From contig CATOKC010000067.1 in NCBI GenBank assembly GCA_951800675.1, forward strand, positions 1 through 17,970: a stretch of DNA of 17,970 nt. The letters run 5' to 3'. This DNA is from an uncultured Oscillibacter sp. (lineage in GTDB: Bacteria; Bacillota_A; Clostridia; Oscillospirales; Oscillospiraceae). Of the stretch, positions 13,762 to 17,970 are shown in pieces (position 1 is the first letter of the stretch; the number at the start of each line of letters is the position of its first letter). The notes under the pieces were generated by a model. The model had not been told where the DNA came from and ran no database searches. It worked only from the letters and a program-made list of their open reading frames with translations. The position numbers and the translations under genes are program-made.

Positions 13762-14837
13762 GGCGTCACCGCCGCCACGGAGCTGAGCACCGACACCAAC
13801 AGCAGCAAAGCGCAGCTCCCGGTCATGCCCAGCACCAGGCCAAAGGCCCCGCCCAGGCCGTCGATGAGCTTGCAAAGCTCCGGGGCGCCCACTGCCGCCG
13901 CCAGAAAGGCGGAGAGCTTGTACAGCAGATACTGCACCCCCAATTGTAAAAATGGGTAGGCGCAGGCCGCCAGAATCGCCAGCATCCCAAAGACGCCTAT
14001 GGTATTTTTCAGCATCCCCGCCCCGGCCAGGACGGTCTCCGCCGCCTCGGCGATGATGCCCCCCACCACCGGCACCGCACCGGAGATGGCGGCCTTCGCC
14101 ACCTTCACCGAGGCCCCGTCCGCCGCTCCGGCAATGATGCGGACGGTGGAAAGGTACACCGTGAACAGCAGCAGGGACGAGGTAAGAATCCAAGTGACAA
14201 TTTTCTTCAGCGCCTCGGCAATGGCTCCCAGCCTATTTTCCGGCAGGCAGGCCCCCGCCGCCAGGGCGCCGATGTACAAATAGACCAGGGGAATCAGCAG
14301 TCCGTCAATGAGCTCCATCAGAAGATCCGCCAGAAAGACGGTGGTCACTTGCTGAAAGCTGGCGGTGGTCACCGCTCCGGAGGCCGCCGTGGCCGCCGCC
14401 AAGGTGGGAAGCAGGGCCTTGGAAAAGACGTTCAGCTCCCCGATGGTCTCCGCCCCCAGGCCAATGAGGTCCTCCAAACTCCCCGCCGTCAGCAGCGTCA
14501 CCACCAGTGCCCCGGCCATGGGGAGAAAATCGGTTGCTTTTCCCTCCCCGGTTCCCCGGGCAAAGCCGTCCACCGCACCGCAGGCCACCGCCACCAGCAA
14601 TATGGACGCCGCACCCCGGAGGCGCTGACGCAGAATGGCCTGAATCTCCCCGGAAATGCGCTCCGCAATTCCAGCCAGTCCCTGAGAGAAGCCCCCGGGG
14701 CCGGAGAAGTCCCCGATTTCCAGCATATCCTCCGCCGCCTCCGGCAGGGCGTTCGTCAGGTCCTCCGGCAGCTCCTCCGCCCGGACCTCCACCGTTAAAG
14801 CCAGAAGAAGAAAAATCAGACAAATCCAAGGTTTCAT
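13758..14837 (-). CDS. spoIIIAE: Stage III sporulation protein AE
   Basis: 359 aa. Multi-span membrane protein of the SpoIIIA complex, required to activate sigma-G in the forespore. It opens with a cleavable-looking signal peptide (WICLIFLLLALTVEVRA, about 4-20), then an extracellular amphipathic stretch and about seven hydrophobic spans. Family-typical segments are TDFLPMAGALVVTLLTAGS, NVFSKALLPTLAAATAASG, TVYLSTVRIIAGAADGASVK and SGAVPVVGGIIAEAAETVL. ATGA junctions join it to spoIIIAD upstream (14834-14837) and spoIIIAF downstream (13758-13761). The long open frame upstream of 14837 is a shadow of spoIIIAD and is excluded. Confidence 0.96.
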   Translation of the reverse strand: MKPWICLIFLLLALTVEVRAEELPEDLTNALPEAAEDMLEIGDFSGPGGFSQGLAGIAERISGEIQAILRQRLRGAASILLVAVACGAVDGFARGTGEGKATDFLPMAGALVVTLLTAGSLEDLIGLGAETIGELNVFSKALLPTLAAATAASGAVTTASFQQVTTVFLADLLMELIDGLLIPLVYLYIGALAAGACLPENRLGAIAEALKKIVTWILTSSLLLFTVYLSTVRIIAGAADGASVKVAKAAISGAVPVVGGIIAEAAETVLAGAGMLKNTIGVFGMLAILAACAYPFLQLGVQYLLYKLSAFLAAAVGAPELCKLIDGLGGAFGLVLGMTGSCALLLLVSVLSSVAAVTP

Positions 14838-15223
14838 CGCATCAGCTCCATCAATAGGGACAGCACCGCCCGCAGCAGGGGCAAGGCGGCAATCAGGGCG
14901 CAGACCGCCCCCGCCGTCTCCACCACCGAGGCCAGGGCGGACTCCCCCGCGTCCCGGCAGAGGCTCCCGCCAATCTTCACCACCAGGGCGATGCCCACGG
15001 TTTTGTACAGGGGGATGAACAGCTCCCGGGAGAGGCCGCTCTCTTCCACCAGCTCCCCCAGAAAGTCCATCAGCAACTCCAGGCTCCCCGCCAGGGAAAG
15101 CAGAACCGCCGCCATGGCCCCCAGGGTCAGCAGCAGCGCGGTCTCCGGGCTCCCCCGCCGCACCACCAGCGCCAGCAGCGCCGCCACGACGCACAGCGCC
15201 GCCGCCTGAACGGACAGCTCCAC
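14834..15223 (-). CDS. spoIIIAD: Stage III sporulation protein AD
   Basis: 129 aa from a GTG at 15221-15223. Small polytopic membrane protein of the SpoIIIA complex. Three to four hydrophobic helices: AAALCVVAALLALVV (about 6-20), ALLLTLGAMAAVLLSLAGSLELLMDFL, then the family-typical amphipathic ESGLSRELFIPLYKTVGIALVVKIGGSLCRDAGES (split over about 58-92), and a C-terminal AVCALIAALPLLRAVLSLL helix. The start is placed 2 nt after the spoIIIAC stop, with no strong ribosome site, so translation is probably coupled. The length fits the family (about 133). Confidence 0.93.
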   Translation of the reverse strand: MELSVQAAALCVVAALLALVVRRGSPETALLLTLGAMAAVLLSLAGSLELLMDFLGELVEESGLSRELFIPLYKTVGIALVVKIGGSLCRDAGESALASVVETAGAVCALIAALPLLRAVLSLLMELMR

Positions 15224-15225
15224 GA

Positions 15226-15420
15226 CTAAAAGTTGAACAGGGTCTTGATGAGGTTGAAGAGATCGCTGATCTCCTGGACCATCATCATCAAAACCACCAC
15301 CAGCCCCGCCAGGGTCGTCATCATGGCCTGCTCCTCCCGGCCGGAGCGGACCAGAAGCTGGTTCAGCACCGCCACCAGGATGCCGATGGCGGCAATCTTG
15401 AAAATCAAATCCACATCCAT
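15226..15420 (-). CDS. spoIIIAC: Stage III sporulation protein AC
   Basis: 64 aa, a tiny two-helix membrane protein of the SpoIIIA complex, the same size as relatives. Helix 1 is FKIAAIGILVAVLNQLLV (about 7-24), followed by a charged loop SGREEQ and helix 2 AMMTTLAGLVVVLMMMV (about 32-48), then EISDLFNLIKTLFNF. AGGGGA 8 nt upstream supports the ATG at 15420; the gap to spoIIIAB is 12 nt. Confidence 0.95.
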   Translation of the reverse strand: MDVDLIFKIAAIGILVAVLNQLLVRSGREEQAMMTTLAGLVVVLMMMVQEISDLFNLIKTLFNF

Positions 15421-15432
15421 GCGTCTGTTCCC

Positions 15433-15930
15433 CTAAATCAATAAAATCACCAGCAGCGCCGAGGCGGAAAACCACAGCGCCGCCGCCCGTTTTTCCTCCT
15501 CCGGGCGCTTGCGCTCCGCCTCTTCGGCGCTTTTCACAAGCTCATATGTGACATGGGATATTACTTTACATACGTTCTCTTCATCGCCTTGCAGGCCCTG
15601 AGCTAAAGTGGAAACGGCAAACTTGTCCTTCTCCCGCAAGGGCAGGGCCTCAGCCTGTTCTCTCCAAACCCTGGGAAGGTCCTCGCCCCCGGCGGCAGCC
15701 CGGGAAACCGCTTCCAAAAAAGCGGCGGCAGGCTCCCCGCAGTCCCCGGCCAGGGCTCTCAGCAGCACCGGAAGGGGCGTCCGGGCCATGCGGACCTCCT
15801 CCCCCATCCGTCGGAAGGCCCCCAGAAGGTCCGACAGCGTGTCCCGCTCCCGGCGGCGTTCCGCCCGTTGGACATACCAGGCCAGCGTGCCGCCAGAAAC
15901 CACACAGAGGCTACCCAGCATCCTCAACAT
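15433..15930 (-). CDS. spoIIIAB: Stage III sporulation protein AB
   Basis: 165 aa, near the usual 170. Membrane protein with helices at both ends (LRMLGSLCVVSGGTLAWYV, about 2-20, and AALWFSASALLVILLI at the C-terminus) around a cytosolic helical region that resembles the GspF/type II secretion platform fold. Typical features are ERRRERDTLSDLLGAFRRMGEEV and LREKDKFAVSTLAQGLQGDEEN, close to the family pattern of LG..LG..D...Q. It overlaps the end of spoIIIAA by 7 nt. It is thought to work with the SpoIIIAA ATPase as a secretion-like engine at the base of the channel. Confidence 0.94.
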   Translation of the reverse strand: MLRMLGSLCVVSGGTLAWYVQRAERRRERDTLSDLLGAFRRMGEEVRMARTPLPVLLRALAGDCGEPAAAFLEAVSRAAAGGEDLPRVWREQAEALPLREKDKFAVSTLAQGLQGDEENVCKVISHVTYELVKSAEEAERKRPEEEKRAAALWFSASALLVILLI

Positions 15931-16838
15931 GGCAGCTCCTCCAGCTCGTAAGCCCGTCCATTTTCCTTCCGCAGGATGCGAACTGCCAGCCGAAAAACCT
16001 GGTTTTCCAGCAGCTGCCGGTAAAGGGGTTTTTGCAAGAGATCTGGCACATTAGCGGCGTGGACGGTGGCCAGCAGCCCCACGCCGCAGCCCGCCGCCAT
16101 ACTGACAGCCGTCAGGTCCTCCCGGACGGTAATCTCGTCCACGGCGATGATCTGGGGATTCATGGCCCGAAGAACAATGGGGATGCCCAGGGCCTTGGGG
16201 CAGGCGTCCAGCACGTCCGTTCGGGGTCCTACGTCCATCTGAGGTGCGCCCCGATGAACCACCGCTATCTCCCCCCGCTCATCAATCAGGGAAATCCGCT
16301 GAGGCGGGTGGTCCGCTCCTCCCTCAGAGAGGCAGCGGACCAAATCCCGGAGGAGTGTGGTCTTTCCGCCTCCCGGCGGGGAGAGAAGCAGAGTGCTGAC
16401 AAAAGTTCCCTCTCGGAACAGCCGTGGCGCAAGGTTGGAGGCCACGCCACGCCACTCCCGGGCGATGCGGATTACCGCTGAGGAGAGGTTTTTCAGGTTC
16501 GTGTTTACTCCGTCCTTCATCACTGCCGTGCCGCAGAGCCCCACCCGGAAGCCGCCCCGAACAGGCAGGAAGCCCTCCCGGATGGTCTCCGACGCGGCGT
16601 AGCGGGAAAACTCCGTGGCGATGTCGCACAGGGTCTCCAGCTCCTCTGGCTCCACCTCCGCCTCCAGCGGCAGCTCTCCTGTAGGCAGCAGCACTGTCAG
16701 AGGCCGCCCCGCCCGAAGGCGCAGCTCCTCCGCCGCGGCCTTCTCCTCATCGGAGAGGGCCAGGGCCGCCTTCCGCAGGCGGCTGGGCAGAATGGCGGCG
16801 GCCTGTTCATAACGGGAGGCCAGTTCGTTTTTCTGCAA
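15924..16838 (-). CDS. spoIIIAA: Stage III sporulation protein AA (ATPase)
   Basis: 304 aa from a TTG start at 16836-16838. AAA-type ATPase related to type II/IV secretion ATPases; needed in the mother cell to power or gate the SpoIIIA-SpoIIQ channel. Walker A is SPPGGGKTTLLRDL (around 153-166, lysine near 159). SLIDERGEIA and GPRTDVLDACPKALGIP are family blocks, Walker B is IIAVDEI (231-237), and LLATVHAANVPDL (255-267) is the sensor region. The TTG has GGGGG 8 nt upstream, and gives the normal family length; the frame is open for 33 more codons but these are the promoter region. No closer ATG gives a complete N-terminus. Confidence 0.95.
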   Translation of the reverse strand: MQKNELASRYEQAAAILPSRLRKAALALSDEEKAAAEELRLRAGRPLTVLLPTGELPLEAEVEPEELETLCDIATEFSRYAASETIREGFLPVRGGFRVGLCGTAVMKDGVNTNLKNLSSAVIRIAREWRGVASNLAPRLFREGTFVSTLLLSPPGGGKTTLLRDLVRCLSEGGADHPPQRISLIDERGEIAVVHRGAPQMDVGPRTDVLDACPKALGIPIVLRAMNPQIIAVDEITVREDLTAVSMAAGCGVGLLATVHAANVPDLLQKPLYRQLLENQVFRLAVRILRKENGRAYELEELPC

Positions 16839-16867
16839 GGGAGATTCCCCCTTTCTTTGGTTATTCC

Positions 16868-16896
16868 ACTCTATGAAGGCCCGTCCCACTCTATGC
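16868..16896 (-). promoter_or_regulatory. candidate sigma-E promoter of the spoIIIA operon
   Basis: Reading leftward, GCATAGA (16890-16896) and CATAGAGT (16868-16875) are 14 nt apart. The sigma-E consensus is roughly (G/T)(A/C)ATATT, 14-15 nt, CATACA(A/C/T)T, so -35 matches 5 of 7 and -10 6 of 8. The expected start is near 16860, about 22 nt before the TTG. Known spoIIIA operons are sigma-E-controlled, which fits. The two elements form a direct repeat of CATAGAGTGG with a 20-bp period. Confidence 0.55.
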
Positions 16897-16911
16897 CGGA
16901 TTTGTCCAAAA

Positions 16912-16989
16912 AGTTTTATGGAAAGTACACTTGACATTACTTCCTGGGTGTGCTATTCTGATTACGGAAAGCAAGCTTTCCATAAAACT
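16912..16989. promoter_or_regulatory. operator-like inverted repeats flanking the XRE promoter
   Basis: AGTTTTATGGAAAG (16912-16925) and its perfect reverse complement (16976-16989) bracket the promoter of the XRE-membrane protein pair. The right arm is also half of a tighter palindrome, GGAAAGC-AA-GCTTTCC (16966-16981). So three GGAAAG half-sites lie at -55, near +1 and near +15. A repressor binding both flanks could loop out the promoter; the adjacent XRE protein is the likely ligand, by inference. Confidence 0.65.
16931..16959 (+). promoter_or_regulatory. sigma-A promoter of the XRE-membrane protein operon
   Basis: TTGACA (16931-16936, perfect) and TATTCT (16954-16959, 4 of 6) are 17 nt apart, and TGC precedes the -10 (extended motif). 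The predicted start near 16966 gives a leader of about 40 nt to the ATG at 17006. Confidence 0.75.
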
Positions 16990-17005
16990 CGAAAGGAGGC
17001 CGCCT

Positions 17006-17209
17006 ATGAAGAACCGGCTGGAGGAGCTGCGGAAGGCCCGGGGGCTCCGGCAGGAGGAGCTGGCGGAGGCGCTGGAGGTCTCCCGGCAGACCATCGGGTC
17101 TCTGGAGAACGGGCGTTACAATCCATCTATCCTGCTGGCATTCAAGCTGTCCCGGTATTTCGGCGTACCCATTGAGGAGATTTTCATTTATGAGGAGGAA
17201 CCGTCATGA
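17006..17209 (+). CDS. Small XRE-family repressor-like regulator
   Basis: 67 aa, a bare Cro/CI-type DNA-binding domain: MKNRLEELRKARGLRQEELA, then the recognition helix region LEVSRQTIGSLENGRYNPS, and LAFKLSRYFGVPIEEIFIYEEE. This pattern is the widespread short-XRE type often paired with a membrane protein gene in Firmicutes. AAGGAGG 6 nt upstream clearly fixes the ATG at 17006. The stop overlaps the next gene's start in an ATGA junction. The inverted repeats around its promoter suggest autoregulation. Its direction is opposite to spoIIIAA, with only 167 nt between the two start codons. Confidence 0.92.
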   Translation: MKNRLEELRKARGLRQEELAEALEVSRQTIGSLENGRYNPSILLAFKLSRYFGVPIEEIFIYEEEPS

Positions 17210-17622
17210 AAGGGAAAAAGACACTGTATATCGCGTTTATCGTCATAGGGCTGTGTTTTGCCGCAGCATCGCTGATATTGGGGGAGGCAATTTCCAACAG
17301 CCTGGGCGGTGCGCTGATGGGCTCCGGCAGCGGCATGGTGGCCATCGGACTGACGCGGCTTTTGATGCTGCGCTTGGACACAAAGGACCCAGCGCAGGCC
17401 CGGAGAAAGGAAATCGAGGTTCACGACGAGCGGAATGTGGCGATTCGACGCCGGGCCAAGGCCCTGTCCGGGGATACAATGCAATGGGCCGTCATGGCGG
17501 CGGCTTGGGTGTCCATCGGGTTCGGCGCGCCTCTGTGGGTGACACTGGCGGCGGTGGTGGTTTTCGTGCTGAAAAGCGTACTGGAGGTTTATCTGGTGGT
17601 GCGGTATCAGCGGGAGATGTAG
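17206..17622 (+). CDS. Small four-helix membrane protein, partner of the XRE regulator
   Basis: 138 aa, no named family recognised with confidence; it resembles short DUF2178-like membrane proteins encoded beside XRE regulators. Predicted helices are at about 6-25 (LYIAFIVIGLCFAAASLIL), 32-52 (SLGGALMGSGSGMVAIGLTRL), 92-107 (QWAVMAAAWVSIGFGA) and 109-131 (LWVTLAAVVVFVLKSVLEVYLVV). Between helices 2 and 3 lies a long basic cytosolic loop with EVHDERNVAIRRRAKA, the most conserved-looking part. GGAGG 7 nt upstream and an ATGA overlap with the regulator support the start. The pair may form a membrane-signal and repressor module in which the membrane protein influences the XRE protein; this is a guess from gene arrangement only. 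Confidence 0.8.
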   Translation: MKGKKTLYIAFIVIGLCFAAASLILGEAISNSLGGALMGSGSGMVAIGLTRLLMLRLDTKDPAQARRKEIEVHDERNVAIRRRAKALSGDTMQWAVMAAAWVSIGFGAPLWVTLAAVVVFVLKSVLEVYLVVRYQREM

Positions 17623-17648
17623 GGGGCTCTGCCCCTGCACCTGGCAGC

Positions 17649-17684
17649 AAAAGAAGCGCCTGTCAAACGACAGGCGCTTCTTTT
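17649..17684. terminator. bidirectional intrinsic terminator with 16-bp perfect stem
   Basis: Arms 17649-17664 and 17669-17684 are exact reverse complements (core GAAGCGCCTGTC) around an AAAC loop; the outer A and T runs serve as the U-tract in either direction. It lies between the membrane protein gene and the convergent remnant at 17694. Confidence 0.93.
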
Positions 17685-17693
17685 GTGAGTGTT

Positions 17694-17817
17694 TCACTTT
17701 TTGGGCTGTTCCAGGGTGATCACCACGTCGCCGAACAGGATGGCTTCTACCTTGGAGAGGTCCACGGGAAGTTCCCAGGAGCCTTTTACCTGCGGGTCAC
17801 TATATGGAGAAATGTTC
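17694..17817 (-). pseudogene. C-terminal remnant of an unrecognised protein beside a transposase
   Basis: The open frame (maximum extent 17694-17879) ends in a well-formed segment, GSWELPVDLSKVEAILFGD followed by VVITLEQPKK and TGA. The beta-strand-like ending, with a plausible -VDLSKVEAI-FGD- pattern, resembles the last strands of an extracellular or anti-sigma-type domain, but I cannot name a family. Upstream of about 17817 the same DNA codes for the transposase in another frame, and a TGA (17880-17882) closes this frame. The likeliest reading is the 3' end of a gene broken by insertion of the mobile element. An intact micro-gene is possible but no ribosome site supports one. Confidence 0.4.
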
Positions 17818-17970
17818 TTAAGCAACAGTCTTGAAATAGCTGTCCTGGAGCTTTCTGGCGCCGGCCTTGTCCGTCTCATTCAAACATTTTTGCCGCAAAG
17901 GACAGCTGCCGCAGACTTTCTTTTCCGCCCAGTATTCCCAGAACAGCCCGCTGCCGCTTCGATACAGCCG
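17818..17970 (-). mobile_element. 3' end of a transposase gene (IS1182/ISNCY-like), cut by window edge
   Basis: The last 50 codons of a frame entering from the right: RLYRSGSGLFWEYW, then KKVCGSCPLRQKC, ending SYFKTVA and TAA at 17818-17820. The C-x2-C-x5-C motif (CGSCPLRQKC) is typical of the C-terminal part of DDE transposases of the IS1182 group and relatives. The DDE residues would lie outside the window, and the element's terminal inverted repeat cannot be confirmed here. Family assignment is tentative. Confidence 0.6.

Noticed and set aside
1..17970. CRISPR arrays, tRNA, rRNA, riboswitches
   Set aside because: No spaced repeat arrays, no cloverleaf or rRNA-like stretches, and no leader long enough with a recognisable riboswitch core were seen.

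Overview
The window is a GC-rich (roughly 60%), gene-dense piece of a Gram-positive, endospore-forming Clostridia chromosome. It carries the complete spoIIIAA-AH sporulation operon, the clostridial ispH/ribosomal-S1 fusion gene, the MEP isoprenoid pathway, carD next to ispD, and a CoA-transferase of the butyrate/4-hydroxybutyrate type. Gene order and composition best fit an Oscillospiraceae-like gut anaerobe (Flavonifractor/Oscillibacter/Intestinimonas type); that placement is inference, not a database match.

Layout, read in the direction of the mostly minus-strand genes (right to left). (a) 17694-17970: 3' end of a transposase running off the right edge, next to a short coding remnant. (b) 17006-17622, plus strand: an XRE repressor and a small membrane protein in one ATGA-coupled operon, ending in a perfect 16-bp-stem terminator; its promoter is flanked by a 14-bp inverted repeat. 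(c) 16838-12109: spoIIIAA to spoIIIAH, eight tightly packed genes behind a candidate sigma-E promoter. (d) 11996-11132: asp23-family gene and nusB, with their own sigma-A promoter and a strong terminator. (e) 10759-2790: a nine-gene cluster that reads as one transcription unit: XRE regulator, xseA, xseB, ispA, RpiR-type regulator, HI0933/BaiN-type flavoprotein, cmk, plsC, ispH-S1. Junctions overlap or are at most 44 nt apart, and it ends in a textbook terminator. Its promoter is interleaved with a divergent promoter for a small unrecognised plus-strand gene, and two inverted copies of one operator-like sequence sit on the pair. (f) 2586-1: CoA-transferase with its own promoter and leader hairpin, then carD and ispD (cut by the left edge).

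Functionally the window joins isoprenoid supply (ispD, ispH, ispA), translation and transcription housekeeping (S1, NusB, CarD), nucleotide and lipid metabolism (cmk, plsC), DNA repair (xseAB) and engulfment-stage sporulation (SpoIIIA channel). The points most worth a second look are: the XRE repressor heading a housekeeping operon with twin operators; the small divergent ORF whose frame runs through an intrinsic terminator; a zero-frame A AAA AAA slippery heptamer abutting the xseA stop, which would fuse XseA to XseB by a -1 shift; and the inverted-repeat control region between spoIIIAA and the second XRE gene. No CRISPR, tRNA or rRNA is visible, and no stretch over 300 bases lacks a gene.
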